Origin: Silvibacterium acidisoli
GTDB lineage: Bacteria > Acidobacteriota > Terriglobia > Terriglobales > Acidobacteriaceae
Assembly (NCBI GenBank): GCA_022870745.1
Contig: CP085323.1
Span: 1,116,001 to 1,180,000 of the forward strand
DNA length: 64,000 nt
Reading direction: 5' to 3'
Positions 16,875-25,848 of the stretch are shown here, one piece after another; position 1 is the first letter of the stretch; each line of letters starts with the position of its first letter. Under the pieces are notes generated by a model. That model saw only the letters and a list, made by a program, of their open reading frames with translations, made no database searches and was not told the origin of the DNA. The translations under genes and the position numbers were made by a program.

Positions 16875-18047
16875 ATGCGAAAAGTTCTCATCGCCCTGCT
16901 CGCCTTCGTTTCACTCACAACCTTCGCGCAAGACACGCCGCACCCGACGCTCGCCATTGGCTCTCCTGCTCCGCAGTTCTCGCTCACAGGCGTTGACGGC
17001 AAGGTGCACAAGCTGAGCGATTATTCTTCGTACCCGGTGCTGGCCGTCGTATTCACCTGCAACCACTGCCCCATCGCGCAGATGTACGAGCAGCGCATCC
17101 AGCAGCTCTACAACAACTACAAGGACAAGGGCGTAGCCGTCGTCGCCATCGAAGGCAATGACCCGAAGGCGATCCGCATCGACGAGCTCGATTCTTCAGA
17201 CATCAGCGACACACTGCCCGAGATGAAGATTCGCGTCGCCTACAAGCACCTGACCTACCCTTACCTCTACGACGGTGACACCCAGTCGGTCACCCGCGCC
17301 TACGGCCCAAAGGCCACGCCGCACATCTTCATCTTCGACAAGCAGCGCAAGCTTCAGTACGAAGGCCGCATCGACAACAGCTACCGCCTCGAACAGGTGA
17401 AGACGCACGATGCCGAGAACGCAATCAATGCCCTGCTCGCCGGTAAGCCTGTGCCCACGCCGCACACCGGCGTCTTCGGCTGCTCCACCAAGTGGTCGGA
17501 GAAGGTCGCCCAGCGCGTAGCCGCCGAACAGAAGCTCGACGCACAGCCGATCACGCTCGACATGGTCGGTAAGCAGGAGCTCGCCAGGCTGCGCACCAAC
17601 CCCAGCCACCAGATGATGCTCATCGACTTCTGGGCAACATGGTGCGGAAGCTGCGTGGCTGAGTTCTCCGATCTGCAGGACAACCTCCGCATGTACAGCG
17701 ACCGCGACTTCCAGCTCGTTACCGTCGCGGCCAACCAGCCCGACGAAAAGGCCAGCGTGCTGCGCTTCCTGCAGAAGAAGCATGCCACCAGCAAGAATCT
17801 GCTCTTCGACTCCGAAGACACGCAGGCGCTGCAGACCGCCTTCGATCCCAAGTGGGATTCGGCTGTTCCTTACACCGTCCTGCTCTCGGGCGATGGCAAG
17901 GTGCTCTACAAGGTGATGGGCGATGCCGACATGCTGGAGCTGCGCCGCATCATCCTCGCCAACCTGCCCTCGGACTACATCGGCTTCAACCGCTACTGGC
18001 AGACCGGCGGAACGAAGCAGCCCGCTGCGATGAAGCAGGGCCAGTAA
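16875..18047 (+). CDS. exported two-domain thioredoxin-fold protein
   Basis: A 390-residue protein with signal peptide (MRKVLIALLAFVSLTTFAQ) and two thioredoxin folds. The first (about 25-170) is AhpC/TSA-like with VVFTCNHCPIAQMY, giving a CxxC followed by Pro, and a possible cis-Pro at KATPHIFIFD. The second (about 235-370) is TlpA-like with IDFWATWCGSCVAEF and VPYTVLLS. Such proteins act in periplasmic thiol-disulfide exchange. The frame extends to 16800; ATG 16875 is selected because GGAG lies 6 bases upstream and gives an immediate signal peptide. A strong terminator follows. Confidence 0.85.
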   Translation: MRKVLIALLAFVSLTTFAQDTPHPTLAIGSPAPQFSLTGVDGKVHKLSDYSSYPVLAVVFTCNHCPIAQMYEQRIQQLYNNYKDKGVAVVAIEGNDPKAIRIDELDSSDISDTLPEMKIRVAYKHLTYPYLYDGDTQSVTRAYGPKATPHIFIFDKQRKLQYEGRIDNSYRLEQVKTHDAENAINALLAGKPVPTPHTGVFGCSTKWSEKVAQRVAAEQKLDAQPITLDMVGKQELARLRTNPSHQMMLIDFWATWCGSCVAEFSDLQDNLRMYSDRDFQLVTVAANQPDEKASVLRFLQKKHATSKNLLFDSEDTQALQTAFDPKWDSAVPYTVLLSGDGKVLYKVMGDADMLELRRIILANLPSDYIGFNRYWQTGGTKQPAAMKQGQ

Positions 18048-18068
18048 TTGCTCTCGAAGCTAAAAGAA

Positions 18069-18104
18069 AAGGCCATCGCCATTGCGGCGGTGGCCTTATT
18101 CTTT
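18069..18104 (+). terminator. rho-independent terminator
   Basis: AAGGCCATCGCC (18069-18080) pairs with GGCGGTGGCCTT (18086-18097) around ATTGC, followed by ATTCTTTT. It lies 21 bp after the two-domain thioredoxin gene. Confidence 0.85.
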
Positions 18105-18288
18105 TGGCAGATTGCGCTTGCCCGATAAAATCGAAGGTGCAATACTAAACAAACTTTACTAAGTGCCGACGAGCACTGAAACCCATGCGCGCCGCATTCA
18201 ACATCGCGGCGGATGGCATCTCGCTCCCCATCCGCTCGCTTCTCTCGCGATGCCGGAACCTGCCGCAAAAGAAAGAGTCATAGCCTTG

Positions 18289-20262
18289 ATGATGCTCAGA
18301 AGGATTCTCTGTACCGGGCTCCTCGCCGCCTCCGCTTTCAGCCTGCCCCTGCATGCCCAGACCACCGCAGTGCACCATCCGCTCGACGGCCTGACGACCG
18401 ACGAGTACTGGACTGTTCACGACGTGCTCGTACAAAGCGGACACATGACAGAGAAGACACTGGTAGCAAGCCTGCTGCTGCATGAGCCGGACAAGGCAAC
18501 GGTGATGGCGTGGAAGCCCGGCGAGGCCATCCCTCGTGAAGCAGATGTCTACATTGAGGACGAAGGCAAGACGATCGAAGCGCGTGTCGACATCGCCAAC
18601 AAAAAGCTCGAATACTGGAAGACGATGCCCGGCGTACAGGCGCCGATCACGCTCACCGAGCTGAACGCCATGAGCGACATCATCAAAAACGACCCTCGCG
18701 TGGTAGCTGCGCTCAAGGCCCGCGGCATTACCGATCTTTCCACCGTCGAGTGCGATCCCATTCCCATCACCTTCATCGCCTTCCAGGAGCAGAAGACGCA
18801 GCGTATCGGCTACGGAAGCTGCGATGACAACCACGGCGTCTATCACGCCTGGGGACGCGCCATCGACGGTCTTTACATCCTCTCCGATGTCGTCTCGCAG
18901 AAGGTTCTTCGCGTCGACGACACCGGCATCGTGCCCATGTCTAAAGGCGACATGGACTTTGAGGAAGCAAAGAATACGCCCCGCGCCAATACGAAGCCGT
19001 TATACGAAGTAGCTCCGGATGGCCCGAGCTACACCATCAAGGATGGTGAAGTCGCATGGCAGGGATGGAAGTTTCGCTTCCGCCTCGATTCGCGCCTCGG
19101 CCCGGTCGTCAACCTCGTGCATATCCAGGATGGCGACCGCTATCGCTCGGTGATGTACGAAGGTGCAATCTCGGAGATGTTCGTTCCCTACCAGAGCAAG
19201 GACAAGGGGTGGGCCACCAATGTTTACGCAGACAACGGTGAATTCCTCCGCGGCGGTATCATCCGCGCCGTGGCAGAAGGCGACTGCCCGGCACATGCGC
19301 AGTATTTCAGCGGCATCATCCCATCCGACCAGGGCACGCCGATCCTCACCCAGAACATGGCCTGCCTCTTCGAGCATGTGACCGATGCGCCCGCGTGGCG
19401 GCACTACGAGAACGGCATCATGTCCACCAAGGGACCGACCCGCGAGCTGACCCTGCGCACCGCCGCCGTTGTCGGAAACTATGACTACCTGCTCGACTGG
19501 ACCTTTGAGCAGGACGGCACCATCAAGGTCGCTGTCGGAGCCACCGGCATTGTGGAAACCGAAGGCGTGAAGGAAGAAACGCAACACGAGAAAATGGGCG
19601 AAGCACAATACGGAACGCTGGTCGATTCGCACCTGCTGGCCGTGAACCACGATCACTTCTTCTCGTATCGCTTAGACATGGACGTGGACGGCCCGAACAA
19701 CACCTTCATGATCGATCGCGCGGAGCCGGAGAAAATCAACACGGACAATCGCACCTCCATCTGGGTTCGCAAGTCGATGATGGCTCACCGTGAACAGGAC
19801 GCCATCATGGATCTCAGCGCAAGGAATCCGGCCATGTGGTCCTTCGTCAATCCCGGCCAACACAACCGGCTTGGATACGCCACCGGCTACGAAATCATGC
19901 CCGGCATGACAGGCATCTCCACGCTGTCACCCGACGATCCGGCGCAAAAGATCGGCGCCTTCGCCGAGCACCAGTTCTGGGTTACGCCCTACAAGCCCGA
20001 CGAGCGCTATGCCTCCGGTGTGTATGTCACCAGCAGCACGGGCGATGACGGACTCGCCAGCTGGACAAAACAGAACCGCTCGATCGAAAACACCGACATC
20101 GTCGGCTGGTACACGCTCGGCTTCCACCACATGGTGCGCGACGAAGACTGGCCGATCATGCCGACGCTTTGGCACGACTTCCTGATCCGCCCGGTCAACT
20201 TCTTCGACAGAAACCCGGTGCTCGATCTCTCGAACGACCCCCACCAGCAGCCGATCCACTAA
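18289..20262 (+). CDS. copper/TPQ primary amine oxidase, exported
   Basis: A 657-residue copper amine oxidase, which oxidises primary amines to aldehydes with release of NH3 and H2O2. The topaquinone precursor Tyr is in AAVVGNYDYLLDW. Copper-ligand His residues fit HDHFFSYRLDMDVDG and the later GFHHMVRDEDW region. The substrate-channel block SEMFVPYQSKDKGW contains the candidate catalytic Asp. The frame extends to 18163. I place the start at the ATG pair 18289/18292, because the signal peptide MMLRRILCTGLLAASAFSLP begins there. A signal sequence implies a periplasmic enzyme. An inverted repeat follows the stop codon. Confidence 0.9.
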   Translation: MMLRRILCTGLLAASAFSLPLHAQTTAVHHPLDGLTTDEYWTVHDVLVQSGHMTEKTLVASLLLHEPDKATVMAWKPGEAIPREADVYIEDEGKTIEARVDIANKKLEYWKTMPGVQAPITLTELNAMSDIIKNDPRVVAALKARGITDLSTVECDPIPITFIAFQEQKTQRIGYGSCDDNHGVYHAWGRAIDGLYILSDVVSQKVLRVDDTGIVPMSKGDMDFEEAKNTPRANTKPLYEVAPDGPSYTIKDGEVAWQGWKFRFRLDSRLGPVVNLVHIQDGDRYRSVMYEGAISEMFVPYQSKDKGWATNVYADNGEFLRGGIIRAVAEGDCPAHAQYFSGIIPSDQGTPILTQNMACLFEHVTDAPAWRHYENGIMSTKGPTRELTLRTAAVVGNYDYLLDWTFEQDGTIKVAVGATGIVETEGVKEETQHEKMGEAQYGTLVDSHLLAVNHDHFFSYRLDMDVDGPNNTFMIDRAEPEKINTDNRTSIWVRKSMMAHREQDAIMDLSARNPAMWSFVNPGQHNRLGYATGYEIMPGMTGISTLSPDDPAQKIGAFAEHQFWVTPYKPDERYASGVYVTSSTGDDGLASWTKQNRSIENTDIVGWYTLGFHHMVRDEDWPIMPTLWHDFLIRPVNFFDRNPVLDLSNDPHQQPIH

Positions 20263-20263
20263 A

Positions 20264-20301
20264 GAAGTCCCCTCATTACCGGTTGGTGATGAGGGGACTT
20301 C
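20264..20301. terminator. 17-bp hairpin between convergent genes
   Basis: GAAGTCCCCTCAT (20264-20276) pairs with ATGAGGGGACTTC (20289-20301), extended by four further pairs to the loop GGTT. It is placed between the amine oxidase stop (20262) and the SIS gene stop (20392), and is probably a bidirectional terminator although no strong T-tract is present. Confidence 0.65.
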
Positions 20302-20391
20302 TCAATAACAAGAACGAAAATGGGTACCCCATCCAAGCTCCGCTTGGGTGGGAGGAAGATTCCTGACCAGCCTTCGCAACCAGCTGAATCG

Positions 20392-21498
20392 TTACTGCTC
20401 CATCACGCCATACTGGAACCGCGGAGGCAGGCGGCAGCCGATCTTCTCGATGATGCCCAGCGTCAGCGCCTGCGCCACCAGGATCGAAGTCAGGCTCTCC
20501 CAGGGCTCGGGGACTGCATCGATCTTCACGGGCAAGAGCAGATCGGTACGCTCGACGTTTTCCGACGACACCAGGATCACTTTGCCACCCTTGCGATTGC
20601 ACTCCTTCGCCAGCTTCACTCCCAGCTCCGGCACGCGGCCCAGCGCGAAGATCACGGCAACATGCGTCTTGTCCACATCGAGGTTCGGGCCATGCTTGAA
20701 TCCTGCTCCCGTATGGGGAGCAGCGCGCACGCCGCTCATCTCGCGAATCGTCAGCGCCCCCATGATCGCGGAGCCATACGCCGCGCCGCGCCCGATGACT
20801 TCGATATTTGCCGCTCCGCTCACAAACTCTTCCATCTCTCGACGAATCGCAAAGAGAGGATCGAGTGACTCGCAGAATACCTTGTACGCCGCATCGGCAT
20901 CGGCTTCCCAACGAAGGCCAGCGATCTCGCTCGCCAGGATAATTGCTGCCGCAGTCGAGTTGGTGTAGGTCTTGGTCGCGTTGCCGTACTCCGGCCCGGC
21001 CAGGATCGGCAGCGGATTCTTCGCCATCTTCCAGCAGGTGCTCACCGGGTTATTGCAGATCAGCCCCAGGGGACGATCTTCTCCCCGCCGCATCAGCTCA
21101 ACCAGCTCCGCGCTCTCTCCGGAAGTCGTCAGCAAAACGGAAAGCGCAGCATCGTTCCAGGTCGGCAGGCCATAGTGCAGCCACTCACCAGCATCGATCG
21201 AAAACGACGACCGCCCGTGAGTTTGCAGCAAGGTCGAGCCGCTCAAGGCCGAGCAAAACGATCCACCCATGCCGATAAACAACACCGGTCCAGGTTTCTT
21301 CGCCAGCTCCGCCATCCGCTTCAGTGATGAGCGCACATCGGCGTCTTCGCGATACGCTTTTAACAGTTCTGCCAGCTTATCCGGCTGCTGGCGGCACTCG
21401 TACTCCAGCACCTGTGTTCCGTTGGCGTTCAGCAGTTCCCTGGGCGGTTCTACGCCGGAGATCCAGCGAGGCGCCTGCGTCTCAGTTTTTTTGTCCAT
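20392..21498 (-). CDS. SIS-domain sugar isomerase / GlmS-like protein
   Basis: A 368-residue protein with two SIS (sugar isomerase) domains. The first includes GPVLFIGMGGSFCSALSG and the SIS phosphosugar loop LLTTSGESAELV. The second includes IEVIGRGAAYGSAIMGALTI with REMSGVRAAPHTGAGFKHGP, a typical GlmS/AgaS/FrlB-type block. It lacks a glutaminase domain, so it is a deaminase, isomerase or deglycase of amino-sugar or fructosamine phosphates rather than GlmS itself. It is divergent from a sugar-porter/ROK-kinase operon across 92 bp, which suggests uptake, phosphorylation and isomerisation of one sugar. Confidence 0.82.
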   Translation of the reverse strand: MDKKTETQAPRWISGVEPPRELLNANGTQVLEYECRQQPDKLAELLKAYREDADVRSSLKRMAELAKKPGPVLFIGMGGSFCSALSGSTLLQTHGRSSFSIDAGEWLHYGLPTWNDAALSVLLTTSGESAELVELMRRGEDRPLGLICNNPVSTCWKMAKNPLPILAGPEYGNATKTYTNSTAAAIILASEIAGLRWEADADAAYKVFCESLDPLFAIRREMEEFVSGAANIEVIGRGAAYGSAIMGALTIREMSGVRAAPHTGAGFKHGPNLDVDKTHVAVIFALGRVPELGVKLAKECNRKGGKVILVSSENVERTDLLLPVKIDAVPEPWESLTSILVAQALTLGIIEKIGCRLPPRFQYGVMEQ

Positions 21499-21590
21499 GA
21501 CCTGTCATTTCCCGGCGCAGCACTCGAAATAACTGCCGCTACTTTATAAATAACTATTACAATGATGGCTAGCACTATGATGCCACCGAG

Positions 21591-22976
21591 GTGAAAGCGT
21601 TGTCCAACCCTGTCGCGGTACCCGAAACGCCGGTACGGAGCCAGTTTCTATGGAGAATCTCCTTTATCGCCGGCCTTGGCGGCATTCTCTACGGCTATGA
21701 CATGGGCATCATCGCGGCGGCCCTGATCTTCGTCAAAGAAAGTTTTGCGCTCTCCACGCGCATGCAGGAGATTGTCGTCAGCATCGTGCTGATCGGGGCC
21801 ATGGCCGGCGCGCTCATAGGCGGAACCATCGCCGACCGCATCGGGCGACGCGCAACCCTGCTCTGGGGCGCGGCCATCTTCATCGCCGGCTCGCTGCTCG
21901 CTCCACTGGCTCCAAATGTTTATCTCGTGATTGCCGCTCGGGCTCTCCTCGGCATCGCCATCGGATTCACCTCTGTCACCGCGCCCGTCTACGTCTCCGA
22001 ACTTTCGCCGCCTCGCTCGCGAGGCATGCTGATTGGCCTCTACCAGCTTGCGCTGACGCTGGGCATCGCCGGCGCAGACCTCGTCGGATACTGGCTGGCC
22101 GGGGCGCACGCCTGGCGCTGGATGTTCGGCATCGGCGCCATTCCAGCCGCGCTCTTCCTGGTACTGATCCTCACCCTGCCCGAAAGCCCGCGCTGGCTCT
22201 TCGGACAGAACCGTAAGGCAGAGGCAGAAGCGGTGCTAAGGACGTACACGAACGAAGAAGGCGCGAGCCTGCTGCTTGACGAGATTCGAACCGCACTCGC
22301 GGCCAAGGTCGAAAAGCGCTGGAGCGCCCTGTGGAGCCCGGCTGTCCGCGGTTCGCTCTTTATCGCCGTCGGCTTCACGGTTCTGCAGCAGGTCACCGGC
22401 ATCAATACCATCATTTATTACGGCCCGCAAATCTTCGCGCTTGCCGGCATCACATCGAACAAAAGTGCCATTTTCTCGACGCTCCTGGTGGCTATCATGA
22501 ACGTGGTTGGCACCATCATCGCGCTCATTCTCGTGGACCGCGCAGGCCGCAAGCCACTTCTTTACGCCGGTGTAGGAGGCATGACGCTCTCGCTCTTCGT
22601 TCTCGCATACGCATTCCACAATCAGATTGCGCTCGGCGCGTCTCTTGGTATGCTTGCAACCGCATGCCTGATGGTCTACATCACCTTCTTTGCTTTCAGC
22701 ATGGGGCCGATTGCATGGATCCTCGTTTCCGAAGTCTTTCCATTGCACGTACGCGGACGCGGGGTCGCCGCTGCAACCATCGGCTCCGGCACCTCGAACT
22801 TCATCGTGTCGCTCACTTTCCTTTCGCTCATCAACGCTGCCGGAAAGAGTGCTACGTTTTCGATTTACGGAATCTTCTGCATCCTCACCCTTCTGTTCGT
22901 CCGTTTCGTCGTTCCTGAAACCGCAGGACGTCAGCTTGAAAGCATCAGCGCAGAAACATCTTTGAACACTCAATGA
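21591..22976 (+). CDS. sugar porter family MFS transporter
   Basis: A 461-residue, 12-helix sugar:proton symporter of the XylE/GalP/AraE branch. Signatures are GGILYGYDMGII in helix 1, GGTIADRIGRRATLL after helix 2, PESPRWLFGQNRKAEA after helix 6, QQVTGINTIIYYGPQIF in helix 7 and PETAGRQLESI at the C-terminus. The frame starts with GTG at 21591. TTG at 21600 is an alternative because GAGGTGA then sits 5 bases upstream. The ROK kinase start overlaps its stop by 4 bases (ATGA), indicating translational coupling. Confidence 0.92.
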   Translation: MKALSNPVAVPETPVRSQFLWRISFIAGLGGILYGYDMGIIAAALIFVKESFALSTRMQEIVVSIVLIGAMAGALIGGTIADRIGRRATLLWGAAIFIAGSLLAPLAPNVYLVIAARALLGIAIGFTSVTAPVYVSELSPPRSRGMLIGLYQLALTLGIAGADLVGYWLAGAHAWRWMFGIGAIPAALFLVLILTLPESPRWLFGQNRKAEAEAVLRTYTNEEGASLLLDEIRTALAAKVEKRWSALWSPAVRGSLFIAVGFTVLQQVTGINTIIYYGPQIFALAGITSNKSAIFSTLLVAIMNVVGTIIALILVDRAGRKPLLYAGVGGMTLSLFVLAYAFHNQIALGASLGMLATACLMVYITFFAFSMGPIAWILVSEVFPLHVRGRGVAAATIGSGTSNFIVSLTFLSLINAAGKSATFSIYGIFCILTLLFVRFVVPETAGRQLESISAETSLNTQ

Positions 22977-24058
22977 ACCGGTCAAATGCACCACTTGATG
23001 TGGCGCATAGCGAAACGACCTGGAGACCGTTAAGAATGTCGCAACACCCCATGAATGGCCCTGCCATCGTATCCACTGAAGAACCCTCTGCAAACGGCGG
23101 CTGTGTTATCGGCGTCGATATCGGAGGCTCCAATCTTCGCCTCGCCCTGGCAGATATGTCGGGCAAAGTCCTCGCTCGCAAGGCCACCAGTACGCGCGGC
23201 ATCCGAGAAGCGCACAGGATTCTTTCGCTCATACGCGAAGGTGTCGAAGAGCTTCTTCTGAAGACTGCCCTGCCCTCATCAGCGCTTCGTGGAATCGGCG
23301 CGGGAGCGCCAGGCGTAACCGACGTGAACTCCGGCGTTGTAATCGCCACGTCGTACTTGATGGGCTGGCGCAATGTTCCGCTGCGCGATCTGCTGGAAGA
23401 GACTTTTCGCGTTCCCGCCGCCATCGACAACGATGTCAACGCGGCCGCACTGGGCGAAAGCTGGACAGGAGCCGCTTCCGGCAACTCCGATTTTGTCTTC
23501 CTCGCCATCGGCACCGGAGTGGGCGCGGGAATCATCCTGAACGGACTTCCTTTTCAGGGAAAGAGCTGGAGCGCTGGAGAGATCGGCTACATGCTCGTTC
23601 CCGGCCTCTCAAGCAATCGCCCGGAGCGCGACAAACCCGGGCCGCTCGAAGACCTGATCGGCGGCGAAGGTATTCAGAATCAGTGGAAGAAACAGTGGTC
23701 GTCGGAAAAGACAACGCTTCCCTCCGAACTGACCGCGACTCAGATCTTCGATCATGCCATCAGCGGCGATGCGCTTGCTGCCGCGATCCTTCAGAAGACG
23801 GCGGACGTGCTTGCAGCCGCGATTCACAATATCTCGCTGGTCCTCAATACCCCGCTCTTCGTTCTCGGCGGGACGGTCGGCATGCATCCAGCACTCAGGG
23901 ATGCCACACTTGCAGTCCTCGCAAGCTGGAACTATCGCTCTATTCCACGGCTGGAGTTCAGTTCGCTCGGTTCTGACGCGCAGATCGTCGGCGCGATCCG
24001 CATGGCGCTCGACGCGGCTCACTCCCCGCGCGCGGCCGCCTTGTTCCAGAATAAGTAA
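22973..24058 (+). CDS. ROK family sugar kinase
   Basis: A 361-residue ROK kinase. The ATP-binding phosphate loop is VIGVDIGGSNLRLALAD near residue 46. The substrate/catalytic region is AIDNDVNAAALGESWTGAA with the catalytic Asp, followed by AIGTGVGAGIILNG. The zinc-binding CxCGxxGC found in many ROK glucokinases is absent; GEIGYMLVPG and GPLEDLIGGEGI replace it. Overlap with the sugar porter gene (ATGA) argues that it phosphorylates the imported sugar. ATG 23036 (MSQHPMNG) is a later possible start, since the first 20 or so residues look non-conserved. Confidence 0.88.
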   Translation: MNRSNAPLDVAHSETTWRPLRMSQHPMNGPAIVSTEEPSANGGCVIGVDIGGSNLRLALADMSGKVLARKATSTRGIREAHRILSLIREGVEELLLKTALPSSALRGIGAGAPGVTDVNSGVVIATSYLMGWRNVPLRDLLEETFRVPAAIDNDVNAAALGESWTGAASGNSDFVFLAIGTGVGAGIILNGLPFQGKSWSAGEIGYMLVPGLSSNRPERDKPGPLEDLIGGEGIQNQWKKQWSSEKTTLPSELTATQIFDHAISGDALAAAILQKTADVLAAAIHNISLVLNTPLFVLGGTVGMHPALRDATLAVLASWNYRSIPRLEFSSLGSDAQIVGAIRMALDAAHSPRAAALFQNK

Positions 24059-24123
24059 CGGCTACAGGAACATTCACCAGGAGTCATGCCGTAAAACCGA
24101 CGCTGGCGAATGCCCCCATCAGC

Positions 24124-25692
24124 TTAGAATGCCGGAGCACGGCCGGCATCGAGTGAATGGAAAAACTGCAGCCAGAAATTGAGGCGGGCTGGGTCAGCCA
24201 GGGAAATCGGGCCCGCCTTCTCGCCCAGCTCCATCGTGGTCAGCTGACCGGAATGCACCTGCGGCCAGTTTGGCAGCCCGGAGCCGTTCGGATTTCCAGT
24301 CGAAGCAAAGTTCTTCAGATAGCTCGATACCGTCTTTGACAGGTCTTCATCGATCGGCTCCCAGGGGCGATCGAGCTTGTCGAGGTTACGGAAGAAGTAA
24401 GGAAGTTCACCCGTATGAAAGGCGCCATATTCCGGGTGCTGCGGCCACGGAATGGCACGAGTAAAGAAGTAGGTGAAAACCGGTCCACGATGATTCCGCT
24501 CCCGTTCACTGGCCCACAGGAACATCGAAACCCGATTGCGGTCGCGGCTGCTTTCAAGCAGCACACGCCTGGCTTCATCCATATTCTTTGCGGGGTAGAG
24601 CTTCTCAAACTCATCAGCATGATCGCCATATTGCTTGCGTAACAGCTTGTCGAATCCATCCATTGTCACGTCCGCCGGCATGGAGAGCAGCCCGTCATTC
24701 GCCTGGTAGCCGGTTACAACAGGCACGTCGTTGTCAACACCCTTGGTGCTGAGCGCCGCCGGAGTATCGGGTAGAACCCACCCGTCGACATCCAGCGAGA
24801 AACCGGAACCTGGCAACAGCTGTTCTGCTGGAACGGCGCGCAGATCTTTCAGTGAGGCAGCGTGATGCTCTGCCGCGAAGGCCAGCCCCTTCGCCTCGGC
24901 GGACTTCAGGTCAGCCATCGAATGATCGGCTTTCCCAATGCCGCTATCTGCCATCGCGCCCTGAAATAATCCTTTTGCACGTGGCGACGCAAGCAGGGCA
25001 TTCACGCTGAATGCTCCCGCGGACTGTCCCCAGATCGTGACGCGATGCGGATCGCCGCCAAAGCTGCGAATGTTCTCCTGCACCCAGTGCAGCGCGGCAA
25101 TCTGGTCGAGCAGCCCGTAATTGCCAGAGCTGTGATGTGCGGATTCCGCCGAAAGTTCGGGATGCGCCAGGAATCCGAAGACCCCAAGCCGATAGTTGAT
25201 CGTAACGATCACCAGCCCCGTGGCTGCCAGATGTTCGCCGTCATAGACAGCGATATCTCCAGCGCCCTCGAGGAACGCTCCGCCATGAATGAAGACGATT
25301 ACTGGAAGATTCGCCTGCGTTGATACGCGTGGAGTCCAGACATTCAGATAGAGGCAGTCTTCGCTCACGCGATTGTGGGTCAGAAACTCCGGGGTCCACG
25401 GCAGAAAAGTGTCGTGGATGCGCTGCATGCAGCTCGCACCAAAATTGTCACGGCTGCGCACGCCGCTCCAGTGCTTCACAGGAACAGGCGGTTTCCATCG
25501 AAGATCGCCGACAGGCGGCTCAGCAAAAGGGATGCCCTTGATGGCAACAATGCCGCTCGCGCTTCGAACTCCCGAGATGTCGCCGGATTGCGTATGAACG
25601 ATCGGCTTCTCGGCAAAAGAAGCATTCGAGGAGATGACCGCAAAGGACATCGTCGCAACCATCAAAAGATGCAGCATTCGGAACTTGAGCAC
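24124..25692 (-). CDS. carboxylesterase type B, exported
   Basis: A 522-residue alpha/beta-hydrolase of the type-B carboxylesterase (para-nitrobenzyl esterase) family. The nucleophile elbow is VTIWGQSAGAFSVNALL, with Gln in place of the usual Glu before Ser. The oxyanion loop is VIVFIHGGAFLEGAG, the N-terminal family mark is EDCLYLNVWTP, and the catalytic His fits EYGAFHTGELPYFF. A signal peptide (ending SNASFAEKP) makes it periplasmic or secreted. The start is GTG 25692 with GGAGG 5 bases upstream. It converges on the ROK kinase gene with 65 bp between. Confidence 0.9.
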   Translation of the reverse strand: MLKFRMLHLLMVATMSFAVISSNASFAEKPIVHTQSGDISGVRSASGIVAIKGIPFAEPPVGDLRWKPPVPVKHWSGVRSRDNFGASCMQRIHDTFLPWTPEFLTHNRVSEDCLYLNVWTPRVSTQANLPVIVFIHGGAFLEGAGDIAVYDGEHLAATGLVIVTINYRLGVFGFLAHPELSAESAHHSSGNYGLLDQIAALHWVQENIRSFGGDPHRVTIWGQSAGAFSVNALLASPRAKGLFQGAMADSGIGKADHSMADLKSAEAKGLAFAAEHHAASLKDLRAVPAEQLLPGSGFSLDVDGWVLPDTPAALSTKGVDNDVPVVTGYQANDGLLSMPADVTMDGFDKLLRKQYGDHADEFEKLYPAKNMDEARRVLLESSRDRNRVSMFLWASERERNHRGPVFTYFFTRAIPWPQHPEYGAFHTGELPYFFRNLDKLDRPWEPIDEDLSKTVSSYLKNFASTGNPNGSGLPNWPQVHSGQLTTMELGEKAGPISLADPARLNFWLQFFHSLDAGRAPAF

Positions 25693-25848
25693 TTGCCCTC
25701 CAGTGGCACCATCTCAGGTCCGAATTGTAACTTCACGGCCTACCGGTTGCGGCCCTGCCGCTCTCGAATCATCGCCAGCCGCGTGCGAAATCGGTAGGAT
25801 GATCCTTTCAAAACTACGGCACGCGAAATAACAACGGAAAAGCCCCCT

